Assembly: GCA_003223115.1 (NCBI GenBank)
Contig: QHXW01000308.1
Location: 1 to 34,702, forward strand
Length of the DNA: 34,702 nucleotides
Source of the DNA: Acidobacteriota bacterium
Lineage (GTDB): Bacteria; Acidobacteriota; Terriglobia; Bryobacterales; Bryobacteraceae
Direction of reading: 5' to 3'
In this document: piece after piece, positions 26,673-34,514 of the stretch
Layout: each line of letters begins with the position of its first letter
How positions within the stretch are numbered: the stretch's first letter is position 1
Program-made: the position numbers and the translations under genes
The notes under the pieces: model-generated
Databases searched by the model: none
Told to the model about the DNA's origin: nothing
Seen by the model: only the letters and a program-made list of their open reading frames with translations

Positions 26673-29150
26673 ATGACTGAGAACGGTTCAGAGTCTCTAC
26701 CATTCGAACCTCCAGAGCAGGAAAATATCCGGCTCCGAGAGGAGAATGCTAGCCTGCGGCGGCTGCTGGCGGTTCACAGCATTCCGATTCCGCAACTGGT
26801 GCCAGAGAATCCGCCTTCAGCCAAAACCGTCGAGCCGGCTCCCCCGGTGGATAAAGAGGAGCGAGCCAGAAAGAGAATCGCGCTATTTCGAAGCCTGTTT
26901 CGCGGCAGAGAGGATGTCTACGCACGGCGATGGGAGAACGATGATGGCCGACACGGATATGTGCCGGCGGACGTAAAGGACTGGAAGGCCATCAACAAAA
27001 GCCGGCCGCAGGATCGAAAGAAAGTCGCCCAGAAGACACGGAAGTTCCTCCCAATGACCGACACCGTCATCGAGCAGCACCTCTTGGGCAAGGAGACGAT
27101 CGGCGTGTACCCCCTCTTGCCAGACGAAACGTGCTGGTTTCTTGCGGCAGACTTCGACAAGAAGACCTGGGAGTATGACTCGCTGGCTTTCCTGGAAATC
27201 TGCAAGGAGTCGAATGTGCCCGCTGCCTTGGAACGCTCCCGTTCCGGGAAGGGCGGCCACATTTGGATCTTCTTTGACCGTGCGCTGCCGGCGATCACAG
27301 CGCGCAAACTTGGATGCGTACTCCTCACACGAACTATGGAGCGGAGGCATCAGGTCGGCCTCGATTCCTATGATCGCTTCTTTCCAAACCAGGACACGAT
27401 GCCCAAAGGCGGGTTCGGTAATCTGATTGCCCTTCCCTTGCAGTTCGCGCCTCGCAAGTTGGGCAACAGTGTTTTCATCGCCCCCGACTTCAACCCGTAC
27501 CCAGACCAATGGCAGTTCCTGTCGACGATACGACGAATGCCGGCCGATGCCGCGGAGCAGGTTGTGGCGCAGGCTCAGCGCAAAGGCGACCTGATCGGAG
27601 TCCGGATGAGTATCGCCGATGATGAGGGGGCACAAGATCCGTGGACCTTGCCCCCTTCCCGCAAACGGAAGGAGCGGCCGATCGAAGGGCCGCTACCAAA
27701 GACTGTTCAGATTACTCGCGCGAATCTTGTTTACGTGGAAAAGAGGGATCTCCCACCAGCCATGCTGAATCGGTTGCTCCGGCTGGCAGCATTTCAGAAC
27801 CCCGAGTTCTACAAGGCGCAGGCGATGCGGCTCCCCACGTACAACAAGCCGCGTGTGATCGCATGCGGTCAGGAATTCCCCCAGCACATCGCTGTGCCTC
27901 GTGGGTGTCTGACGGAGACACTGGCTCTTCTGGAGTCGCACAAGATTCGGCCCGAGGTTCGCGACGAACGGTTCGCGGGGACGCGTATTGACGCCGAGTT
28001 CCAGGGACAGCTCCGGCCGTTCCAGGAGGAAGCCGTTGCGAAAATCACCGCTCACAACGAGGGCATCCTCTGCGCTCCGACGGCATTCGGCAAGACCGCC
28101 GTTGCGGCGTGGCTGATCGCGAAGCGCAAAGTTAACACTCTGGTTGTGGTTCACAGACAGCAGTTGCTCGACCAGTGGCAGGAGCGCCTTGGCATGTTTC
28201 TGGATTTGCCAGCAAAGGCGATCGGACATATCGGTGGCGGGAAAATGGACCGGACAGGCTGCGTTGACGTCGCGGTCATTCAAAGCCTGTACCGACAAGA
28301 CGAGGTAAAGGACTTCGTTGCGGAATACGGTCAGGTGATCGTCGATGAATGTCACCATATATCCGCCTTCACGTTCGAACAGGTCATGCGGCAGGTGACG
28401 GCCAGGTATGTCGTCGGCCTGACTGCTACTCCGACGCGGAAGGACGGGCACCATCCGATCATCTACATGCAGTGTGGCCCCGTACGGTTCAGCATGAGCG
28501 CCCGGGCGATGACCGAAACAACGCCGTTCGCGCACAAGGTGACTCCTCGTTATACCGAGTTCCGGATGGCAACCGAACTGACCGAGACCACGATCCAGGA
28601 CATCTACGCAGCACTCGTTGATGATTTCTCGCGTAACGAGATGATCGCCAATGACATCGTGCGCACTGTAGAATCGGGACGTTGCCCGCTGCTTTTGACC
28701 GGGCGGACAGACCATCTCCAGTTTTTCGCAAGCAGACTCGCGTGTGTTGCCAGGCATGTTTTCGTTTTAAAGGGAGGCATGGGGAAGAAGCAGCGCCGGG
28801 AAACGGCGGCTGCCCTGGCATCCGTGCCGGAGAACGAATCGCGGGTAATCCTGGCCACGGGAAGCTACATAGGCGAGGGGTTTGACGACGCGCGTCTCGA
28901 CACGCTATTCCTGGCAATGCCGATCTCCTGGAAGGGCACGCTGCAGCAGTACGTGGGCCGATTGCATCGTCTGCACGACAACAAACGATTCGTGCAGGTC
29001 TACGACTACGTGGATCACTATGTTCCGATGCTGGCGAGGATGTACGAGCGCAGGCTGAAGAGCTACAGCACGATTGGATACGTGATCGAAGCAGAGACCC
29101 TTCTACCCGATTCGCCAACACCTTTAAGCGGTAGAGTGGGGAGCGCATAG
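26673..29150 (+). CDS. TOTE conflict-system primase-helicase (AEP primase + SF2 helicase)
   Basis: The 825 residues start with a short coiled coil (QENIRLREENASLRRLL, 16-32). The archaeo-eukaryotic primase domain of TOTE conflict systems spans about 65-330. It has the catalytic FLAADFD (Asp160, Asp162), SGKGGHIWIFF (His196), LDSYDRFFPNQD and KGGFGNLIALPLQ. An SF2 helicase follows at about 440-790: Walker A APTAFGKT (468-475), Walker B/DEAH VIVDECHH (Asp558, Glu559), GLTATPTRKDG, and motif VI QYVGRLHRLH. The family is predicted to act in DNA-based conflict or defence. The usual cysteine cluster between the coil and primase core appears replaced (residues 97-125 contain no Cys). The ATG at 26673 is chosen because homology begins there and the AbiEii remnant stops just before. 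It probably belongs to the AbiEi transcript. Confidence 0.9.
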   Translation: MTENGSESLPFEPPEQENIRLREENASLRRLLAVHSIPIPQLVPENPPSAKTVEPAPPVDKEERARKRIALFRSLFRGREDVYARRWENDDGRHGYVPADVKDWKAINKSRPQDRKKVAQKTRKFLPMTDTVIEQHLLGKETIGVYPLLPDETCWFLAADFDKKTWEYDSLAFLEICKESNVPAALERSRSGKGGHIWIFFDRALPAITARKLGCVLLTRTMERRHQVGLDSYDRFFPNQDTMPKGGFGNLIALPLQFAPRKLGNSVFIAPDFNPYPDQWQFLSTIRRMPADAAEQVVAQAQRKGDLIGVRMSIADDEGAQDPWTLPPSRKRKERPIEGPLPKTVQITRANLVYVEKRDLPPAMLNRLLRLAAFQNPEFYKAQAMRLPTYNKPRVIACGQEFPQHIAVPRGCLTETLALLESHKIRPEVRDERFAGTRIDAEFQGQLRPFQEEAVAKITAHNEGILCAPTAFGKTAVAAWLIAKRKVNTLVVVHRQQLLDQWQERLGMFLDLPAKAIGHIGGGKMDRTGCVDVAVIQSLYRQDEVKDFVAEYGQVIVDECHHISAFTFEQVMRQVTARYVVGLTATPTRKDGHHPIIYMQCGPVRFSMSARAMTETTPFAHKVTPRYTEFRMATELTETTIQDIYAALVDDFSRNEMIANDIVRTVESGRCPLLLTGRTDHLQFFASRLACVARHVFVLKGGMGKKQRRETAAALASVPENESRVILATGSYIGEGFDDARLDTLFLAMPISWKGTLQQYVGRLHRLHDNKRFVQVYDYVDHYVPMLARMYERRLKSYSTIGYVIEAETLLPDSPTPLSGRVGSA

Positions 29151-29157
29151 AGAAACG

Positions 29158-29658
29158 ATGAGTACAAAGCAAAAAAGGGAAAACGTAGCGGGTCAACGGC
29201 TTCGCCTGAGCAAGACACGGCTCGATGACCTTGTCGAGGAAGCGCTGGTGGACGCCTACGGCGAGTCGGAGCAAGTGACCGGCTTCTATACCATGATGGA
29301 GAACGACCTTCGACTTCCTTTCGAGACGGAGATTCTCGGCATGACCGTGAATGTGGAAGGGATCGATATCACCGAAGACGACCAACTCGTCGCTGTGTGC
29401 CGGAAGGATAAGACCAAGCAACGGATCTCGCTCTCGGAACTGCGGTTGCCCTCGCCGCTTCCAAAAGGAGCCGAGTGGATCGTTGCATATCGATGCTGGC
29501 GAACCGGCAAAATTTCGATGAGCACAAGAGTCCGAAAGCGCGTGCCGGCCCGCTCCGACCAGCGGGGCACCGGTCTACGCAGGGATGTGCAGGAGGCGAT
29601 CGATCATCGATCGTGTCTAGTCGGATGGCATCGTCGAGATGTCTCTTGGTCCGGATGA
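29158..29658 (+). CDS. small conserved protein of the 'calcium-binding' hypothetical family
   Basis: Of its 166 residues, the first 118 are family-like: KTRLDDLVEEALVDAYGESEQ, then GFYTMMENDLRLPFETEILG, VNVEGIDITEDDQLVAVCR and KGAEWIVAYRCWR. I recall this as a small protein often named calcium-binding, but no EF-hand is visible and the name may be unjustified. The last 48 residues are basic, not family-like, and may be out-of-frame sequence after a small indel. It starts 7 bases after the primase-helicase stop, so it is co-transcribed and probably part of the same system. Confidence 0.7.
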   Translation: MSTKQKRENVAGQRLRLSKTRLDDLVEEALVDAYGESEQVTGFYTMMENDLRLPFETEILGMTVNVEGIDITEDDQLVAVCRKDKTKQRISLSELRLPSPLPKGAEWIVAYRCWRTGKISMSTRVRKRVPARSDQRGTGLRRDVQEAIDHRSCLVGWHRRDVSWSG

Positions 29659-29661
29659 GTC

Positions 29662-30335
29662 ATATTTCTCAGGACTTCACCCGAGGCTGTCGAGAGCCCT
29701 CCGCCGCATCAGGAACACTCGCCTCGTTTACTTTACGAGCGCGAAGCAGACGGAGGGCCCCTGTGGTGGGAAGAGTCCGATCCTGAAGAGGACCCGCCGG
29801 ACGAAATCGAGCGATCATGTTCGTATCACACGTTTTTCGTAGTCCCGACCGCGAAGGCTTTACATTCGAAACCGAAGCCGAAGGCGTTGTAGAACCCGAG
29901 TTGACCGATGACTTCGCAGAAGCCGGGTGGGGAGAAGATCCGCCCGTAAGCCGAATTCCCGGTAGAGGCAGAACCGGCTGGGTGGTGGCGGTGTCACTGC
30001 TGGCACCCTTTGCCGTCATCGAACTGAGCGACACGGTTGCCTTTGAGGATGGCAGCAGGACGGAGGCTGAAATTGAATCCTATGGCCAGACCGCGGGCGA
30101 GCGGGTCGCCCCAGAAGAAAACTTCCGGGAGGTTTATGGCGCTCAGGCGTACAAGACCATCGTGAGCTTGCGCGTCAAGATCGCAGACATCCTTGAAGGA
30201 TTCGGAATTACCGTGTTGGCAGCGGAAGAGTGGCGGAAGCCTGCGCCCTGGTTGCAAGGCACTGAGGAAACTCTCATCGGACTCGACGGGAAGGCGATCC
30301 GTGTGCCGGACGCGTTCTTTTTCGAGAGCCTGTGA
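29662..30335 (+). pseudogene. conserved hypothetical gene of the island, frame-broken
   Basis: The first part (EREADGGPLWWEESDPEE, DPPDEIERSCSYHTFFVVP) is in one frame. From about 29857 the protein continues in the next frame as DREGFTFETEAEG and on to SLRVKIADILEGFGI, AEEWRKPAPWLQGTEETL and VPDAFFFESL. Adding one G between CCG and ACC near 29857 would join them, so it is a one-base deletion. The intact part, 29817-30335 (172 codons), could still be translated from the ATG at 29817. No start codon is clear for the upstream part. It ends on a hairpin at 30332-30356. Function unknown; the family is co-directional with the primase-helicase. Confidence 0.6.
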
Positions 30336-30356
30336 GAGAGGCCGCCTATCTCTCAC
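30332..30356 (+). terminator. hairpin overlapping the stop codon at the end of the island
   Basis: GTGAGAGA pairs perfectly with TCTCTCAC across a 9-base loop. The TGA stop of the preceding gene lies inside the left arm. There is no T-run, so it may be an RNA-stabilising or weak terminator structure. Between here and 30552 nothing firm is recognised. Confidence 0.4.
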
Positions 30357-30575
30357 CTGCCACGACCACGCGGTACGTGTAACCCTGCTCGGTGAGGAAC
30401 AGTTTGCGGAGGTGACGAATTCCTCTTCGCGCGTGTCGTGTGAGACGAGCGTGAAGAAGCCCCCGTGACGGCATACAAGTAGAATAGGCGGTTTTACGGT
30501 CTAAAAAAACGACCAAAAACACTCAAACATATCGCGTTAGGGAATGTATGTATGTTATATTACACCTGTACAGAG

Positions 30576-30908
30576 ATGGCTCGCCGGGATACGCCGGAAC
30601 AGGTAAAGCGGTGGTTTCAGGGCACCGTCCAGGATCTTTGGCCCATTGCGATGGGATCCCTATCTCTTCGCAAAAGCCCTTGCATACGAGAACACTGCCG
30701 ATTCTGCAAGTCGGGCGTCGGCCACTCGAGTTACGCATTGTACGGCCGAAAGGGTAACCGGCGGTTCTCGATCTATGTGGCGGATGAACTCGCTCCCGAA
30801 CTGGAGCGCGCGATCCGGAATGGCCGGCAGGTTCACGAGTTGATTATCGAAGCCGGCCGGAGGTATGCTTTGGCACTGAAGAATGAACGCCGTTCGTGCC
30901 GGAGCTGA
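30576..30908 (+). CDS. DUF6788-family small protein of a mobile element
   Basis: The 110 residues match the DUF6788 pattern: a short leader, SLSLRKSPCIREHCRFCKSG (the paired cysteines), HSSYALYGRKGNRRFSIYV and a helical tail RQVHELIIEAGRRYALAL. Such proteins accompany transposase genes, and their role is unknown. The next ORF is a Tn7/Mu-like transposase fragment, which supports this. I chose ATG 30576 (MARRDTPEQ); ATG 30552 in the same frame is possible. TATATT at 30556-30561 is a likely -10, and CAGAG precedes the start. Confidence 0.6.
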   Translation: MARRDTPEQVKRWFQGTVQDLWPIAMGSLSLRKSPCIREHCRFCKSGVGHSSYALYGRKGNRRFSIYVADELAPELERAIRNGRQVHELIIEAGRRYALALKNERRSCRS

Positions 30909-30939
30909 ATCGGGCTCGGTCAGTGTCCGGTCCCACGAA

Positions 30940-31138
30940 GTGCCCGAGATGCTGAGCAACGAGGAGTTCCTTCTTTGGTGCCGCCGGCTGGGGTTGTCGC
31001 AAGAAGGGCAGGAGATCGTTACAAAGATTCGCACTTCCGGTCCAGCCCGGCGTGTTGGAGGCGGGCGCGAGAACGTGAGCGGCCATTACCCAAGCCGAAA
31101 GATGGGCGTGACCATCCAGTTTGAGAGTCATCGGAGCA
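30940..31138 (+). pseudogene. TnsA-like N-terminal fragment of a Tn7/Mu-type transposase
   Basis: PEMLSNEEFLLWCRRLGLS, then SGPARRVGGGRENVSGHYPS, then KMGVTIQFESHR. This is the N-terminus of TnsA-nuclease-containing or Mu-type transposases ('NVSGRYPSRKMGVTIQFESHR'). It is cut right after FESHR near 31136; catalytic residues and the rest of the protein are missing. Together with DUF6788 it looks like the 5' end of an operon whose remainder was deleted. Confidence 0.55.
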
Positions 31139-31157
31139 GGGAAACAAGAGTCGCAGT

Positions 31158-31196
31158 CGACAGTTCTTACGGTAATATAACCGTAAGAACATGTCG
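31158..31196. repeat. large palindrome with TGTCG/CGACA outer ends
   Basis: A perfect 11-base inverted repeat, GTTCTTACGGT/ACCGTAAGAAC, with an AATATA spacer (31163-31190) is extended outside by CGACA (31158-31162) and TGTCG (31192-31196), with one extra A. It lies between the TnsA-like fragment and the second DUF6788. It could be an operator, a transposon-end junction or a hairpin target site; no T-run makes a terminator unlikely. Confidence 0.75.
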
Positions 31197-31205
31197 CGTA
31201 TTTCT

Positions 31206-31223
31206 GATTCCAAAAGCGGAATC
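31206..31223. repeat. short inverted repeat upstream of the second DUF6788
   Basis: GATTCC, a 6-base AAAAGC spacer, GGAATC: a perfect 6-base inverted repeat, 17 bases before the start of the next remnant. It may be an operator or chance. Confidence 0.35.
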
Positions 31224-31240
31224 CATCCCCGTTGCACGGA

Positions 31241-31587
31241 ATGCCTCCCTGGAGCGTCACGCAACGCTTCCTGGAACTCAGACGAGGCCTGGAGCAGATC
31301 GAGTATTTCTGCAAAGGCACAGTTCTGAAGGGGATGATGAAGTGCGGCAAACCCCAGTGCGCCTGTGCCTCCGATGCCACCAAGCGCCACAGTCCGTACT
31401 TCGAGCTCACTACAAGGCCAACGGCAAAACAGTCAATGTCAAGCTCTCACCGGAAGCGACACCGCTGTATCGGGCCGCGGCGCAGCAATACCGCAACTTG
31501 AAAACCCTGCTCAACCAGCTCGACAAACTCTCCAAAATCATTCTGCGTTACCAAGCCAAACTGGCAGCGTCCCAGCGCCAGGGTTGA
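31241..31587 (+). pseudogene. second DUF6788-family gene, frameshifted
   Basis: The N-terminal half (RFLELRRGLEQIEYFCKGT, KGMMKCGKPQCACASDA, HSPYFEL) is in one frame. From near 31412 the protein continues in another as YKANGKTVNVKLSPEA and LYRAAAQQYRNLKTLLNQL up to the stop at 31587. One missing C in 'CTCACTACAAG' explains the shift. The Cys pattern (CGKPQCAC) and the basic helical tail are family-like. This second, different copy suggests two element remnants. The 200 bases after it hold no recognised gene. Confidence 0.6.
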
Positions 31588-31787
31588 TCGCAAAAAGAGG
31601 GATTATTCCGATATCCCCAGTCTAAGCGATAGTCGAAGACAGGTCGAATAGTCCTAACCTAAACCTATTGACTTTATAGATGCTTGGCTGTCGTTCTAAA
31701 GTAGCCAGACCCAATTGATTTGAACCATGTGCCACCGGCACCTGCGGTCGCTTAGGTTGCCATAGCTCGAATCAGCCCCAAGCGCTC

Positions 31788-31796
31788 TGCTATCCT
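31788..31796 (+). promoter_or_regulatory. extended -10 promoter of the SNF2 gene, likely leaderless
   Basis: TGCTATCCT fits an extended -10 (TGn then TATNNT), identical to the one at 17820-17828. The ATG at 31805 is 8 bases downstream, and no ribosome-binding site is present in between or just upstream. Confidence 0.48.
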
Positions 31797-31804
31797 GGCT
31801 CGTT

Positions 31805-34165
31805 ATGTTGGTCGAGCAACAGATTGCCGAACGGCGGGAACGAGCCGTCGCCGCCATCGCCAAGGTTCTGGAACGGCCGAGCGGAGAGATATACGGCGAC
31901 TATCGCGTCAAGTCTGCCAGCGGGAAAACTTACCGTGTTGCCATGCGCGGCCCCGGTTTGTTCGAGAACTATTGCTCTTGCTCGGACTTCGCCATCAATA
32001 CTTTGGGAACGTGCAAGCACATCGAGGCCCTCTTTTTGCGGCTTGGCAAACGCTATGGCAGGGCTCTCGAAAGCCGCAAGTTTGTGCGGGCACGCGCCTC
32101 CATATCGTTGCAGTACGGCGAAAGTATCGCTGTTCGATTGCGGCTTCCCGCTAAGCCATCGCCTGCTTTGCGGAAGTTGGCTGACGAGTACTTCGATCCA
32201 GCCGGCTTGCTGCGGCAGGAGCACTTCCAGAGCTTCCATCAGGTGATCGAGGTTTTCCGTCAAGCCGACCTCGATGCGGTCATCTACAGCGACGTGCTGG
32301 AATACCTTGACCGGGAGAATGAGCTCGCCGAGGGTCTGGATCTGGAACGCCAGCTTCTGGCAAAGCTGCGGCGTGGGCGGCATCCGCTGAATGGAATCCT
32401 GAAGACGAAACTTCTGCCCTACCAGGAACGGGGCGCCATCTTCGCCGCCTGCCGGGGCCGAGTGGTCCTGGCCGATGACATGGGCCTGGGTAAAACCGTG
32501 CAGGCCCTCGCCGCTACCGAAATGCTGCGCCGCCGGCGCGGCATTCAAAGGGTGTTGGTGGTGGCTCCCGCCTCGGTAAAGTACCAGTGGAAAACGGAAA
32601 TAGAAAAGTTCTCCGGACTCTCGGCGCAGGTAATCGAGGGATTGCTGCCGCGGCGGCGCGAATTGTACGCTTCCCCTCAGTTCTTCAACCTCTCCAGCTA
32701 CGAACTGGTTCTGAAAGATGTGCGCTACATGCACGAACTCGCGCCAGACCTCATCATCCTCGATGAAGCCCAGCGCATCCGCAACTGGACCACCGCCACA
32801 GCGCGCACGATCAAACAATTGAAAAGCCGCTACGCCTTCGTTCTCACCGGAACTCCGCTCGAAAACAAGCTAGAAGAGTTGTTCTCGGTGGTGGAGTTCA
32901 TCGATGGCCGGCGGCTGGGTCCCGCTTTCCGCTTCTTGCACGAGCATCGGACGGAGGACGAAAACGGCAAACTGATTGGCTACCGCGGACTGGACCGAAT
33001 TCACGATCAACTGGCGCCGATTCTTCTGAGGCGCACCCGCCAGGAGGTTCTGAAGGATCTGCCCAAACGCACGGACCAGATACTCCACGTGGGCCTGACG
33101 CCACAGCAGGCGGAGCCTTACTGGGAACAGAATGATATCCTGGCCGCCTTGATGCGCAAGTGGGAACGACAGGGCTGGCTCTCGGAAATCGACCAGAAGC
33201 GGGTCCTGTGTTGTCTGCAGAACATGCGGATGCTCTGCAACTCCACCTTTCTTTTTGACAAGCAAACGAACCATTCGCCAAAACTCGCCGAGTTTCGCGA
33301 GATCGTTCGTGAATTGGCGATCGAAGAGGGTCGCAAGGTGGTGGTCTTCAGCGAATACGAACGGATGACTCACCTGGCGGGCGAGGAACTGGAAAAGCTG
33401 GGGATCGGATTCGTGTCGCTGCACGGCAGCGTGCCTTCCCGGGATCGCGGCGCGCTCATGGAGAAATTCCGGCACGACGCCGACTGCCGCGTTTTCCTTT
33501 CGACAGATGCCGGAGGAGTTGGACTGAATCTCCAGGCAGCCTCGGCGGTCGTCAATTTTGAGCCCCCGTGGAATCCCGCCCGGCTCGAACAGAGGATCGG
33601 GCGAGTCCACCGACTCGGCCAGTCGCGTCCGGTCCACGTGGTGCACCTGCTGACCAAGGACAGCATCGAAGAGCGCGTGTGGGAAACGCTCAAGCTGAAG
33701 AAATCCCTGTTCGCTGGGGTCTTCGACTCGCCGACGGGCGAGGTGAGCTTCGCTGCGCTCGGACGAAAGAGCATCCTGCAGGTAGTGAAAGAAATCTTCG
33801 CGAATCAACCGGGACGACCGAAACCGTTAATCGATCAGCCCACAACCAAAGCAGTACCCATACAATCCATACCCGGATCCATCCCTGCGGCAGCGTCGCC
33901 GGCTGCCGCCCCCGCTGCAGCGGCTCCATCCACTGAATTCGAACAAGCCGCTGCTGGGCTCATCGAAACTGGCGTGCGATTCCTCGAATCGCTCGCGGTC
34001 GTGGCGCAAAACGCTCCCGTTGACGAAACCCTTTCGAATCTTGTGTCGCTTGATCCACGCACAAACCGTCCGGTCCTCTCGATTCCACTGCCCAAATCGG
34101 TGGATCAGAATCGTCTCGTTCGAGCGCTCTCGGCCGTCTTGGGCGCGTTTGGACGGTCCGCTTAA
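31805..34165 (+). CDS. SWIM zinc-finger SNF2-family helicase
   Basis: The 786 residues begin with a SWIM zinc finger (CSCSDFAINTLGTCKHIEAL: Cys57, Cys59, Cys70, His72). The SNF2/RapA-type ATPase follows, with Walker A ADDMGLGKT (Lys230), Walker B IILDEAQ (Asp320, Glu321), LTGTPLENKLEEL, then the second RecA lobe with VVVFSEYERM, STDAGGVGLNLQAA and LEQRIGRVHRLGQ. The tail after about 700 is Ala/Pro-rich and low in complexity (AAASPAAAPAAAA), then a short helical end. Such proteins remodel protein-DNA or transcription complexes; some SNF2 proteins with this finger sit in defence islands. The gene is intact and seems a single unit. The leaderless start is supported by the -10 at 31791. It lies between mobile-element remnants. 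Confidence 0.92.
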   Translation: MLVEQQIAERRERAVAAIAKVLERPSGEIYGDYRVKSASGKTYRVAMRGPGLFENYCSCSDFAINTLGTCKHIEALFLRLGKRYGRALESRKFVRARASISLQYGESIAVRLRLPAKPSPALRKLADEYFDPAGLLRQEHFQSFHQVIEVFRQADLDAVIYSDVLEYLDRENELAEGLDLERQLLAKLRRGRHPLNGILKTKLLPYQERGAIFAACRGRVVLADDMGLGKTVQALAATEMLRRRRGIQRVLVVAPASVKYQWKTEIEKFSGLSAQVIEGLLPRRRELYASPQFFNLSSYELVLKDVRYMHELAPDLIILDEAQRIRNWTTATARTIKQLKSRYAFVLTGTPLENKLEELFSVVEFIDGRRLGPAFRFLHEHRTEDENGKLIGYRGLDRIHDQLAPILLRRTRQEVLKDLPKRTDQILHVGLTPQQAEPYWEQNDILAALMRKWERQGWLSEIDQKRVLCCLQNMRMLCNSTFLFDKQTNHSPKLAEFREIVRELAIEEGRKVVVFSEYERMTHLAGEELEKLGIGFVSLHGSVPSRDRGALMEKFRHDADCRVFLSTDAGGVGLNLQAASAVVNFEPPWNPARLEQRIGRVHRLGQSRPVHVVHLLTKDSIEERVWETLKLKKSLFAGVFDSPTGEVSFAALGRKSILQVVKEIFANQPGRPKPLIDQPTTKAVPIQSIPGSIPAAASPAAAPAAAAPSTEFEQAAAGLIETGVRFLESLAVVAQNAPVDETLSNLVSLDPRTNRPVLSIPLPKSVDQNRLVRALSAVLGAFGRSA

Positions 34166-34225
34166 TGTACCATCCGCGACCCATCTGCGGCGCATGTGCC
34201 TTGAAGCATAAAATGGGAGCGCCGC

Positions 34226-34441
34226 TGTCACTTTACTCAAAGGTTTGCAAAACTGGAACCATACCTTTGCAAACTGGCGCAGAATGCCAGCTCTGAGGTC
34301 AAAACTGCTGCAGGAAACCCGGCCTACATCGTTCACTTTCTTCGACCTGCCAACGAACGAAGGATTGCAAAGGTATGCTTCTAATTGGAACTCTGTGCAA
34401 ACCTATGCTTCCAACCGTGCAAACCTTTGGGTGAAGTGACA
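34226..34441. mobile_element. 216-bp non-autonomous IS21-like element (MITE) with 5-bp target duplication
   Basis: The left end reads TGTCACTTTACTCAAAGG and continues with TTTGCAAAACTGG. The right end, read on the other strand, is TGTCACTTCACCCAAAGG and TTTGCACGGTTGG. Both ends obey TG...CA. GCCGC flanks on both sides (34221-34225 and 34442-34446), a perfect 5-bp duplication. Subterminal TTTGCA-containing repeats spaced about 20-30 bases occur twice on the left and three times on the right, as in IS21-family transposase binding sites. No transposase gene fits inside. It is non-autonomous and was mobilised in trans. It sits 60 bases after the SNF2 stop. Confidence 0.85.
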
Positions 34442-34514
34442 GCCGCCAGCAGCAGCCCAGGGCCGGAAGTCCGTTCCGATCAGCGTATACGTTCCGAGTG
34501 ATGGACCCGTATTG

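Noticed and set aside
27693-28757. Minus-strand open frame (354 codons) under the primase-helicase, plus 26883-27635 and 28489-29421
   Set aside because: Antisense to conserved catalytic motifs on the plus strand, with no recognisable domain in the translation.
29475-29842. Overlapping ORFs (29475-29786 and 29639-29842) as separate small genes
   Set aside because: They are alternate frames across the end of the 29158 gene and the frame-broken gene; no start site or homology was seen.
31163-31190. Rho-independent terminator
   Set aside because: The stem is good but no T-run follows on either side, and there is no intact gene directly upstream.
31790-32818. Long open frame (342 codons) on the minus strand under the SNF2 gene, and a similar one at 32870-33808
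   Set aside because: They lie fully antisense to strong SNF2 motifs and their translations show no family features; high GC causes long shadow frames.
34245-34439. A 64-codon gene inside the miniature element
   Set aside because: The frame is made of the element's terminal repeats and shows no protein-like features.
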